Shown here: positions 35,618-43,654 of the stretch, piece after piece
Layout of the letters: the number at the start of each line of letters is the position of its first letter
How positions within the stretch are numbered: position 1 is the stretch's first letter
Assembly: GCF_016653635.2 (NCBI RefSeq)
Contig: NZ_CP067420.1
Span: 489,501-553,500 of the forward strand
DNA: 64,000 bases
DNA from: Skermanella sp. TT6
GTDB lineage: Bacteria > Pseudomonadota > Alphaproteobacteria > Azospirillales > Azospirillaceae
Reading direction: 5' to 3'
Position numbers and translations under genes: made by a program
The notes under the pieces: model-generated
Database searches by the model: none
Seen by the model: only the letters and a program-made list of their open reading frames with translations
What the model was told of the DNA's origin: nothing

Positions 35618-36973
35618 ATGACCGCATCCGTTCCCGCCAACGATCCTTTCCCCGTGGTCCCCCCGGCCGTCTTCCCGGCAGTCCCGGACCTTCCGCCGGT
35701 CCGGCGCGCCCTGCTGGCCGGCGCCGCGCTGGCCGTCGTCGGGTTCGGCGGCTTCGGGGCATGGGCCTCCCTGGCGCCCCTGTCGAGCGCCGCGGTCGCC
35801 GGCGGGATCGTCGTGGCCGACACGAACCGCAAGACCATCCAGCACCTGGACGGCGGCATCGTCGCCGAGATCCTGGTGCGCGACGGCGACCGGGTCGAGG
35901 CCGGGCAGGTGCTGATGCGCCTGGACGACCTGGAGACCCGCTCCACCGTGACCCTGCTGGAGGACCAGCGCCGCGCCCATGCCGCCCAGGAGGCGCGGCT
36001 GCTGGCCGAGCGCGACGGCGCCGACTCGCTGGTCTTCCCGGCGGACCTCGCGGCGCTGCGCGCCGACGCCGGCATGGCCGAGATCCTGTCCGGGCAGGAA
36101 CGCATCTTCGAGAGCTACCGCGCCTCCCTGGACAGCCGCACCGAGGTGACCCGCCAGCGGATCGCCCAGTACCGGTCTCAGATCAGCGCCTTCGAGGCCC
36201 AGCTGGCGGCGGGACGGCGCCAGCTCGACCTGATCGGGGAGGAGCTGGTCGGGGTGCGGGAGCTGTTCGCGAAGGGGCTGGAGCGCAAGCCGCGCCTGCT
36301 CGCCCTGCAGCGGCAGGCGGCCGACCTGGACGGCGAGCAGGGCGAGTTCGCCAACAGGATCGCCCAGGCCCGCGAAGCGATCGCCCAGGCCGAGATGGAG
36401 ATCCTGTCCCTGCGCGCGGACCGGCGGAACGAGGTGACGGCCGAGCTGCGCGAGGTCCAGATGCGGCTGGCGGAGGTGCGGGAGAAGCTGGCCGCCGCCC
36501 GGGTCCGCCAAGGGCGCCGCGACCTCATCGCCCCCGAAGCCGGGACCGTGCTCAATCCGCGCTATTTCGCCCCTGGCGCCGTGGTGCCGCCGGGCGGGCC
36601 GGTGCTCGACCTGGTGCCCCTCGACGACCGGCTGGTGGTGGAGGCCAGGGTGCGGCCGCGCGACATCGACGTGGTGCATGCCGGGCTGCCGGCGAAGGTC
36701 GTCCTGTCGGCCTTCAAGATGCGCACGACGCCCCAGATCGACGCGCGGGTGATCCGCGTCTCCGCCGACGCCCTGAAGGACGAGCGCACCGGGGAATTCT
36801 ATTACACGGCCCGGGTCGCCGCCGCCCCGGACCAGTTGGAGAAGCTGGGCGACCTCCGCCTTCAGCCCGGCATGCCGGCCGAGACCCTGATCGTGACCGG
36901 CGAGCGGACCCTGCTGCAATATCTGCTTCAGCCGGTCCGGGACACTTTCCGCACTGCGTTCCGGGAGGAATGA
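35618..36973 (+). CDS. Type I secretion membrane-fusion protein (HlyD/PrtE family)
   Basis: 451 aa. A single N-terminal membrane anchor (about residues 27-50), a lipoyl-like half motif (TIQHLDGGIVAEILVRDGDRVEAGQ, ~68-93), a long coiled-coil hairpin (~105-300) and a C-terminal beta-barrel domain with GMPAETLIVTGERTLLQYLLQPV. It bridges the ABC transporter to a TolC-type outer membrane channel; no TolC gene is in the window. The start at 35618 is preferred over an earlier ATG inside the repeat. Confidence 0.92.
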   Translation: MTASVPANDPFPVVPPAVFPAVPDLPPVRRALLAGAALAVVGFGGFGAWASLAPLSSAAVAGGIVVADTNRKTIQHLDGGIVAEILVRDGDRVEAGQVLMRLDDLETRSTVTLLEDQRRAHAAQEARLLAERDGADSLVFPADLAALRADAGMAEILSGQERIFESYRASLDSRTEVTRQRIAQYRSQISAFEAQLAAGRRQLDLIGEELVGVRELFAKGLERKPRLLALQRQAADLDGEQGEFANRIAQAREAIAQAEMEILSLRADRRNEVTAELREVQMRLAEVREKLAAARVRQGRRDLIAPEAGTVLNPRYFAPGAVVPPGGPVLDLVPLDDRLVVEARVRPRDIDVVHAGLPAKVVLSAFKMRTTPQIDARVIRVSADALKDERTGEFYYTARVAAAPDQLEKLGDLRLQPGMPAETLIVTGERTLLQYLLQPVRDTFRTAFREE

Positions 36974-37034
36974 TGCTGTGAGGAAACCCGAAAAACCCTG
37001 TTGAGCGCCCCGTGTATCAGGGGAGATCCAGGAT

Positions 37035-37346
37035 ATGAGAGTCTTCGTCAAGACCGCCGCGCTATTGGTCCTTCTGGGCGCCTGCGCGCAGGAGAACTCC
37101 GTTCAGACCACCGCGACCCGGAACGCGGAGCCGCCAAGCAGGTTCCAGTCCATCGGGTCGTGCGAGCCAACGGCCTGGGTCGGGCTCGACCAGGACGCCC
37201 GAAGCCTTCCACCGGCGGACCGCCAGCGGGTGGCAAGGCTGCTCCAGGAGGCCCAGAGCTACCACGCGGAGTCGAACCGCGGGCAATGCATCATGACCCT
37301 CCAGAACGCCGAAAGGATCGTCCGCCAGGGCACCGGGCAGTCATAG
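37035..37346 (+). CDS. Small lipoprotein
   Basis: 103 aa with a lipoprotein signal (MRVFVKTAALLVLLGAC, lipobox LGAC, Cys17). The mature part has two more cysteines (SCEP and QCIM) that could form a disulfide. Predicted helical C-terminus. Located just after the T1SS genes; a role in that system is possible but not shown. Confidence 0.75.
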   Translation: MRVFVKTAALLVLLGACAQENSVQTTATRNAEPPSRFQSIGSCEPTAWVGLDQDARSLPPADRQRVARLLQEAQSYHAESNRGQCIMTLQNAERIVRQGTGQS

Positions 37347-37463
37347 GCCACGGCCTCTGCGGAAATTTCCCGACCCCACGAAGGATTCCAAGATCCGATC
37401 GTGGATCGCGAAATCCCTGAAGCCGGATTGCCCCGGCGACCGGGAGACCGTTTTCATGGCTAT

Positions 37464-37507
37464 ATGTGCCTTCCCCTTCGTCATGATGTGCCTTCCCCTT
37501 CGTCATG
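37464..37507 (+). repeat. 22-bp tandem repeat, two copies
   Basis: Two units of ATGTGCCTTCCCCTTCGTC plus ATG lie head to tail. The second runs into CGCTGGCTTGACCCACGCATCC, a weak copy of the CGGGCTTGACCCG repeat family seen elsewhere. Confidence 0.75.
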
Positions 37508-37590
37508 CGCTGGCTTGACCCACGCATCCACGTGCGACCTGCTGGGACGATACCGACACGCCGAGGACCGCCGCCTTTGACTCGTCGCCC

Positions 37591-38473
37591 TCAGGAGGCT
37601 TTCTCCGCCGATCCACTATCCCGGGCTGCGGAATTCTCGGCTCGGATGGCTCGCCAGACGTCGAGTGCCGCAAATCTCTCCGTGTACAGGTCGTCATACG
37701 TCCAGAATCGAATCGGGTACGCGGATAGAGCGGTTTCCGATCAGGTTGAACCGCTTCGGTCCAAGCAGCCTGCCGTTTTGCTCACCGCGATGCGCTGTGT
37801 TGCGCCATGGGCGCAACCTACGGTTCGATGCAGGGCAGAGGTAATGCGTTCCGTCGATCGTAGGTTGCGCCCATGGCGCAACGCATCGGTTCGGCTGCCC
37901 TGGGCGGATCGACCTGATCGGGCACAACTCTATCGTCATCTTCTCGCTTCGCCCGCACAGCCGAAAGCTGTCGGTCGGCCCCAGGAAGCTGCGCTGCCCG
38001 CAAACTATCTGATAGGTCTCTGAAATAGGGTCCGACCCGAAAGCATTCTTGTACAAAACACTGTGCTGATTGTCGTTCTTGGCCCAACTCCAATCGGACA
38101 CCTGGCTGAAGGCGTGCTGAAGCTCACCTCCCCAATCCTTGAGTTGGGCGGAACCCTTTTTCCGATTGAAGATGCTGTTGGGCGATCCGCCCTCGAATTC
38201 GACCAGCACGAAATGCTTGGACTTTGACGACCCCACCACGAGGTCGGCTCGAAAGGCACCCTGAAGCATAAACTCGTACTTATACCGGTCCGGCTGTCCC
38301 TTTCCAGCCGCGAGTTGTATCAACAAGCAAAGATCCTTGCGCGCCTTCAATTTCGTGACAACCCTGTTCTCCGGAAACTCGGCATTCTGGTTGAGCCAAG
38401 TCTTGTATTCATCTAACTCTTTTTCTGCGCGGGCAGAATCAAGTCTCGTCTCGATCAAAAGCCTATTCGGCAT
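37591..38473 (-). pseudogene. Shedu-type (DUF4263) nuclease gene interrupted by a palindromic element
   Basis: The first ~186 codons give a Shedu/DUF4263 C-terminal nuclease domain. FRADLVVGSSKSKHFVLVEFEGG contains the PD-(D/E)xK-like core (Asp77, Glu92/Glu94), followed by HAFSQVSDWSW (Gln124, Trp128). After the residues LCPI the frame enters unrelated repeat sequence. The family's missing end (RFWTYDDLYTERFAALDVWRAI) is found in another frame beyond a 205-bp insertion, ending at the stop 37591-37593. Shedu proteins are anti-phage nucleases. The ATG start overlaps the upstream DUF4258-like gene by 11 bp. Confidence 0.8.
37712..37922. mobile_element. MITE-like palindromic element inserted in the Shedu gene
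   Basis: Flanked by a 6-bp direct repeat ATCGGG (37712-37717 and 37917-37922), which fits a target duplication; removing 205 bp restores the Shedu frame. Inside is a perfect 23-bp inverted repeat (37800-37822 with 37859-37881) whose arms contain TTGCGCCATGGGCGCAA. CCGATCAGGT (37737-37746) and ACCTGATCGG (37912-37921) are a second complementary pair. It has no coding capacity, so it must move in trans if mobile. Confidence 0.75.
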
Positions 38474-38729
38474 GATTGGGAAATTCGCTCGTGCGCATCG
38501 CCGTAAGCACGGTTATCGAAGCGCCATCACCTTGGGTTACGATACGAACATCACCCATGCGGAGAACCGTATGGCCGCTCTTGTCGTCCACCCGACTTAC
38601 GGAACCCTCCGACAGGGCCTGCAGCACATCCGCCTCGCTGATGTTCCTCAGCCTCAAGGCGTGAAGCGCATTGCTGGTGAAGCGGACTTCGCACTTCCGG
38701 TCACCCGGCTTTTGTGTTGCCTGCGCCAT
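38463..38729 (-). CDS. DUF4258-like small protein upstream of the Shedu gene
   Basis: About 88 aa from the Met at 38729 (alternatives at 38759 and 38804; none has a strong ribosome-binding site). The stretch VRFTSNALHALRLRNISEADVLQAL resembles DUF4258/BrnT-like small proteins (phage- and toxin-associated folds), with a beta-rich end. Its 3' end overlaps the start of the Shedu gene by 11 bp, so the two are co-translated. Role unknown; it may be a regulator, antitoxin or partner of the nuclease. Confidence 0.6.
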   Translation of the reverse strand: MAQATQKPGDRKCEVRFTSNALHALRLRNISEADVLQALSEGSVSRVDDKSGHTVLRMGDVRIVTQGDGASITVLTAMRTSEFPNHAE

Positions 38730-39180
38730 TGCTGATCCAGTCAAAAACTGTCTGCCCATGTTCTGCTTATCGGGACATCCCTTCGAAGGGGACGGCGCGA
38801 TCATGCTTTACTATGATTTTCAAGGGCGGCAAGCTTGCAATGGCCCAATGAACAGAAGACCTTGCAATGGCCCAATGAACAGAAGACTCGGTTTTGTCGG
38901 GACAGCTTCTCTCAACTCCACCGAGTATACAATTATAGATTGAATATTGGTCAACCGTTGCGGGAGGTTCGGCCGGCTATTTCCAAACTGGCCCGCAAGC
39001 TCTATTGTGCTGTGCTTGCTTGAGCGAGGTTTTATCAACTTATGGTACAGTGCCTCGTATTATGGCAATCTACTTCGCGGTAAAATGACGCACTAACAAT
39101 TTTTTAGTTGAGATGCCGTATAAAGTTTAGCAAAAAAGTGGAAAGTTTAAATTATATGTGGTTTGGAGGAGTTTGGTCGG
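38730..39180. other. Divergent intergenic region marking the GC-to-AT transition (451 bp)
   Basis: No supported gene. Composition shifts visibly from the GC-rich host pattern to AT-rich around 38900-39150. It holds the 27-bp tandem repeat annotated separately and presumably promoters for both the DUF4258/Shedu pair and the methyltransferase pair. A small frame at 38671-38943 is not considered real. Confidence 0.5.
38834..38887. repeat. 27-bp direct tandem repeat, two copies
   Basis: CTTGCAATGGCCCAATGAAC plus AGAAGAC is repeated at 38834 and 38861, the two copies being identical over 26-27 bases. Located between two divergent defence-type operons; it could be an operator pair or a replication slippage product. 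Confidence 0.85.
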
Positions 39181-40119
39181 TTGGATAGCATGATTGACGA
39201 ACTTGGTAGTGTGGCCATCGGTAGGTTTTTACAGGGAGATGCGCTTTGCCAGCTAAGGAATTTGCCTCACGAAACAATAAATTTGGTTGTATCGTCGCCT
39301 CCCTACAACATAGGTAAGGTTTATGAAAAAAAAGATCCATTAACCATGCCTCAATATCTAGAGTGGCAGAACGAAATAATTGAGGCTGTGGCTCGATGTG
39401 TTACGCCAGATGGTAGCATCTGTTGGCAAGTGGGGACATATGTAAACAATGGAGAAATCGTTCCTCTAGATGTTGTTTTCTATAATAGTTTCAAAAAACA
39501 CGGACTAAAACTCCGAAACCGCATCATTTGGAGGTATAATTTTGGCCATAATGCTGACCGACGCTTTTCTGGGCGTTATGAAACGATACTATGGTTTACT
39601 AAAAGCGATAATTATAAGTTCAACTTAGATCCTGTGCGCGTACCCCAAATCTACCCTGGAAAGCGTCATGCAAAAGCAAAGACTACAAAAGCGGGTTCTC
39701 CCAGTGGAAACCCTTTAGGGAAAAACCCGTCGGATTACTGGGAGTTCTCTGCAGAGCGCGATTTCATTGACAATCCGGTTTGGGATATTCCCAATGTCAA
39801 GCATAATCATCCTGAGAAAACAGTTCATCCTTGTCAATTTCCAATTGAACTAGTAGAACGTTGTGTGCTTGCCCTCACTGAGAAAAACAATGTAGTTCTT
39901 GATCCGTTTGTTGGCACTGGTGCAACAGTTCTTGCTGCAGTCAAACACCAGAGAAACGGAATTGGTATCGATAAAGACGAAAATTTCCTAAGGATCGCCC
40001 AAGATCGCCTTAACCAATTGCATTGCGGAAAGCTGGCGATGCGTCAACTTGGACAGCCAATCTGGCAGCCCACCTTAACTGAAAAACTCGCGCGCATTCC
40101 GGAAGAGTGGAAACAGTAA
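39181..40119 (+). CDS. DNA methyltransferase, beta class (N4-cytosine/N6-adenine)
   Basis: About 312 aa. Catalytic motif IV SPPY (~39-42) comes first and the SAM-binding FxGxG block (DPFVGTGAT, ~241-249) last, the beta-class order, with a target-recognition region between. The family modifies a short DNA sequence, but the specificity is not readable. The TTG at 39181 is preferred: GGAGGAG lies 9 nt upstream; TTG 39163 and ATG 39190 fit worse. AT-rich with codon use unlike the chromosome, so horizontally acquired. No classical restriction endonuclease is adjacent; the DGQHR gene begins at the very next base after its stop. Confidence 0.9.
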   Translation: MDSMIDELGSVAIGRFLQGDALCQLRNLPHETINLVVSSPPYNIGKVYEKKDPLTMPQYLEWQNEIIEAVARCVTPDGSICWQVGTYVNNGEIVPLDVVFYNSFKKHGLKLRNRIIWRYNFGHNADRRFSGRYETILWFTKSDNYKFNLDPVRVPQIYPGKRHAKAKTTKAGSPSGNPLGKNPSDYWEFSAERDFIDNPVWDIPNVKHNHPEKTVHPCQFPIELVERCVLALTEKNNVVLDPFVGTGATVLAAVKHQRNGIGIDKDENFLRIAQDRLNQLHCGKLAMRQLGQPIWQPTLTEKLARIPEEWKQ

Positions 40120-41865
40120 ATGTCCAATGAGAAAGAAAGGCGTGGAAGTGGAGCCTCTCGATCTGGTCGGATCAAGGCAAAGAAAATACCGTCACTTGCA
40201 GATCGTGAGCGTGGGCTTATCCAAAGACGCCACTTTAAATTCGTCCGAACGATTTTTGAACAAAGCGGGTTTGTTAGGTTGACAACCTTATCTAAGAAGC
40301 AATTCCGTTTCTTGGATAGCGCGTCAGATTTTGACGATGTGTTCCTTTATGAAAATATCCTAGTCATATGTGAGTACACGATCGAAGTAAACGTCTCGAA
40401 ACATATAAAGGGAAAAACAACCGTATTCGGTAAAATATTAGATAACCAAGGCGAGTTCATCAAATTTGTTAATGAAAAAGTTGATGGTAACGAAAAACTT
40501 AATACGTCAGATTATTATCCAGATCATTATTATATTGCAATCGTATACAGTTCATACCATGAAGTTAGTCAAGAAATCAAAAAAGAGTTTCCGAGGTTTG
40601 TGTATCTTGATTGGAACATAGTTAGGTATTTTACTAACGTTGCTGATACGGTTCATCGTTCAGCACGGTTTGAATTGCTTGAATTTCTAGGATTCCGCGC
40701 GCAACAAGTCGGCCAGAATTCGATTCGGTCTATTAGTGACAACCCAATAAATTTAGACGTTTCGGTGTTGCCGGAGGGCTACTCTAATTTTGCTGAAGGC
40801 TACAAGGTTGTATCCTTTTACGCTGCTCCAATTACTATTCTCGAAAGAGCATACGTGTTGAGACGACATGGCTGGCGTTCAGGATTTACTTCTTATCAAA
40901 GAATGATAGACAAGAAAAAAATCTGTTCTATTCGGCAATATCTAAAAGATGTGGGACGTGTATTTGTAAACAACATTGTTGTCACCTTACCTTCTGATAC
41001 AAAGTTCTTAGACAACGCTGGTAATACTCTTAACGCTTCTGAAATCAAGAAAACAACCTCTGGTAAGCTTCAGCTTCCATCGGGCTTCAATTCGATTGGT
41101 ATCATTGACGGGCAGCATCGAGTTTTTTCTTACTATGAAGGAGGAGAAGATGAGGAACGCGTAGCAAAATTGCGCCGGAAACAAAATCTGCTGATTACAG
41201 GGATTGTCTATCCGCCAGGTATTTCCGACGGGGAGAAGATAAGGTTTGAAGCTAATCTTTTCTTAGAAATCAATTCTACACAAACAAATGCTAAATCTGA
41301 CGTTAAACAAGAGGTAGGTCTACTATTGCGTCCGTTTGAATTGGATTCAATTGCAAAAAGGGTAATAATTTCTCTTAATGACGGGAATGGGCCACTCGCT
41401 GATCGCTTTGAACGATACTTTTATGATAAGGGTAAAATAAAGACAACAACAATTGTTAGTTATGGATTGAAGCATATCATCAAGACATCTGGAGACGATT
41501 CATTTTTCGCAGTCTGGAACAGCCCAAACAAGCTGAGGTTATTAGAGCAGGATGAAGCTGTGCTGGGGGAATATGTACAGTTCTGCGTCAGCGAGATGAA
41601 TATGTTTTTCTCTGCTGCCAAGAAAAATATCGGGCAAGAACGCTGGGTTTTAACGAAAGGTAAGGGTACCGGCTTTCTGAATCCAACTACGATAAATGCG
41701 CTAATTGGGTGCCTTCGACGAATAATTCGTTCTAAACTAACAAGAAATCATGAATACTATTGTGAAAAATTGTCAAGCATTGGAGAGTTCGATATAAGTT
41801 TGTACAAATCGAGCCAATACAATGATATGGCTGAAAAAATATTTACTGAATATTTTGGGATATAA
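40120..41865 (+). CDS. DGQHR-domain (DndB-like) protein with a distinct N-terminal domain
   Basis: 581 aa. The DGQHR motif (residues 330-334, IIDGQHRVFSYYEG) and the surrounding region match the DGQHR/DndB superfamily, known from DNA phosphorothioation loci and other defence islands. The N-terminal ~190 residues form a separate domain; DFDDVFLYENILVICEYT (70-87) resembles the strand pattern of restriction-nuclease-like folds, but I cannot confirm a complete catalytic set. The start abuts the methyltransferase stop (TAA-ATG), so the two are co-translated. AT-rich. A restriction-like or regulatory partner of the methyltransferase is an inference. Confidence 0.8.
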   Translation: MSNEKERRGSGASRSGRIKAKKIPSLADRERGLIQRRHFKFVRTIFEQSGFVRLTTLSKKQFRFLDSASDFDDVFLYENILVICEYTIEVNVSKHIKGKTTVFGKILDNQGEFIKFVNEKVDGNEKLNTSDYYPDHYYIAIVYSSYHEVSQEIKKEFPRFVYLDWNIVRYFTNVADTVHRSARFELLEFLGFRAQQVGQNSIRSISDNPINLDVSVLPEGYSNFAEGYKVVSFYAAPITILERAYVLRRHGWRSGFTSYQRMIDKKKICSIRQYLKDVGRVFVNNIVVTLPSDTKFLDNAGNTLNASEIKKTTSGKLQLPSGFNSIGIIDGQHRVFSYYEGGEDEERVAKLRRKQNLLITGIVYPPGISDGEKIRFEANLFLEINSTQTNAKSDVKQEVGLLLRPFELDSIAKRVIISLNDGNGPLADRFERYFYDKGKIKTTTIVSYGLKHIIKTSGDDSFFAVWNSPNKLRLLEQDEAVLGEYVQFCVSEMNMFFSAAKKNIGQERWVLTKGKGTGFLNPTTINALIGCLRRIIRSKLTRNHEYYCEKLSSIGEFDISLYKSSQYNDMAEKIFTEYFGI

Positions 41866-42053
41866 GAAAATTTCCATGCTATTTTGCATAACTATAAATA
41901 AGCTTAGAACATACTCCGGGATTTTTACTGTTGTTTTGGAGTCAGAGTCAAGTATCTTAGTAATGTGTACTCACTCGGATCTGCTATCTGGTATGGCGCA
42001 AACGGACACTTTTGTGCATGCACCATTACAATACAGAATAGTAGAAAATAAAC

Positions 42054-43510
42054 GTAATTGCTCACGGGGTTGGCGAAAAGGGTTGCGCTGCGGCCTAGAA
42101 TATGAGTCCACTTCGGGATGGAGAAACCGCCGCGCTATCGCCTGAGTGAGGCTGAGAAGGACGCCCTGCTGGTCGAGCAGGCGGCACTGATCGAGCGTCT
42201 GGCGGCGCGGGTCGCCGAACTGGAAGCGCTGGTCGGGAAGCCGCGGAAGACGTCGGCCAATTCGCACATTCCGCCGTCGCAGGACGGCCCTGGCGGTGCG
42301 TCGCGCAAGGCGGACGCCAAGCGCCGGCGCAAGCCGCGGCCGTCGCGGCCCGGAGTGTCGCGCCCGCTGGCCGACGATCCGGACCGGACCGAGCGCCGCC
42401 TAGCCGAGTGCTGTCCGCATTGCGGGACGGCGGTGCCCGAGGCCGCCCAGCGGTGCCGGCACCGCTACGACCACATCGACCTTCCGGTGATCCGCCCGGT
42501 GGTGACGCGGGTCGAGCTGTTCGGCGGCCGGTGCGGCGATTGCGGGCGGCGCTACCGGGCCGCCCCGCCCGCCGCCATGCCGCCGGGCACCCCTTTCGGG
42601 CCGGGCATCCGGGCGCTGCTGGCCTATCTGCACCACAGCCATCATGTCGGCTTCGAGCGGCTGTCGCGGATGCTGGAGGAGTTGTTCGGACTGACGATCT
42701 CCGAGGGGGCCATCGCCAATGCGTTGCGCCGCATGGGGGTGGCGTTCGACACGGCCTGCGCGGCGATCAAGGCCAAACTCCTGGGCGCCCCGGTGATCGC
42801 CTCGGACGAGACCACGACGCGGGTCAACGGCGTGACCCACTGGCAGTGGGTATTCCATTCCGGGCAAGCCGTGCTGCACACCATCGCGCCGGGCCGGGGC
42901 CGGGCGGTGCCCGCCGGGATCCTGGGCGGGCATAGGCCCGAAGTGTGGATCTCCGACCGCTACGCCGGGCAGCAGGAACTGGGACGGGTCCACCAAGTCT
43001 GCCTGGCCCACGTTCTCAGGGACGTGCAGTACGCCATCGACTGCGGCGACACCGTGGTCGCGCCGAAGATCCGCGATCATCTACGCTGGGCCATCCGCGT
43101 CGGCAAACGAAGACCGGGCCTGAAGGACAGTACGCTGGCCGCCTACGCCGCCAAAGCCGAGCGGGACCTCGATGCCCTGGTCGGCGTCCCCGCCGCCCAT
43201 CCGGCCCGACGCGAGCTGCAGCGCCTGGTCAAGGCCTGGCGGGGCAAGTTCTTCGTCTTCCTCGCCGACCGCCGCGTGCCGCCGACCAACAACGGCAGCG
43301 AGCAGGAAATCCGCCCGTCCGTGGTCTTCCGCAAGGTCACCAACGGCTTCCGATCCGACTGGGGACCGGACATCCACGCAGGCTATCGCTCCGTGATCGG
43401 AACGGCCCGCCGGCAAGGTCAATCCGCCTGGACCGCCATCCGCGACCTCATTGGCGGAACCTTCGCCGTCGCCTGACGGCTCACGATCCGCCAACCCCGT
43501 GAGCAATTAC
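42054..43510 (+). mobile_element. IS66-type insertion sequence
   Basis: 1457 bp bounded by perfect 22-bp terminal inverted repeats (42054-42075 and 43489-43510, GTAATTGCTCACGGGG type). Directly outside both ends is AAAATAAAC (42045-42053 and 43511-43519), a 9-bp direct repeat consistent with target duplication. GC-rich element inserted in AT-rich island DNA. It carries a single transposase gene and no tnpA/tnpB. Confidence 0.92.
42118..43476 (+). CDS. IS66-family transposase
   Basis: 452 aa. Helical coiled N-terminus (AALIERLAARVAELEALVG), the SANSHIPPSQD motif, a zinc-finger CPHCG...CGDCGRR, then the DDE catalytic domain (SDETTTRVNG with the first Asp, ISDRYAGQQ, and NNGSEQEIRP with Glu). 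Single-gene IS66 relatives (ISBst12-like) match this layout. The frame is intact, so the element may be active. Confidence 0.93.
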   Translation: MEKPPRYRLSEAEKDALLVEQAALIERLAARVAELEALVGKPRKTSANSHIPPSQDGPGGASRKADAKRRRKPRPSRPGVSRPLADDPDRTERRLAECCPHCGTAVPEAAQRCRHRYDHIDLPVIRPVVTRVELFGGRCGDCGRRYRAAPPAAMPPGTPFGPGIRALLAYLHHSHHVGFERLSRMLEELFGLTISEGAIANALRRMGVAFDTACAAIKAKLLGAPVIASDETTTRVNGVTHWQWVFHSGQAVLHTIAPGRGRAVPAGILGGHRPEVWISDRYAGQQELGRVHQVCLAHVLRDVQYAIDCGDTVVAPKIRDHLRWAIRVGKRRPGLKDSTLAAYAAKAERDLDALVGVPAAHPARRELQRLVKAWRGKFFVFLADRRVPPTNNGSEQEIRPSVVFRKVTNGFRSDWGPDIHAGYRSVIGTARRQGQSAWTAIRDLIGGTFAVA

Positions 43511-43654
43511 AAAATAAACAGGGATGAACTCAGACAGGCAGTGAATCACCTCACATCTTGCTGGCATCCATCCCGACAGCCGGTTGCCCCGCCCCGATCC
43601 CCGTCGTACAACTACCCCCAGACAGGACAAAAAGTCGCGGGAGGAACGCACGAC

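Noticed and set aside
32236-36105. A 1289-codon open frame on the minus strand
   Set aside because: Antisense to the RTX, ABC transporter and HlyD genes, all of which have clear family motifs; it is a GC-codon shadow.
41866-42053. AT-rich tail after the DGQHR gene as a further small gene
   Set aside because: The frame at 41822-42145 lacks a ribosome-binding site, overlaps the end of the DGQHR gene and runs into the IS end.
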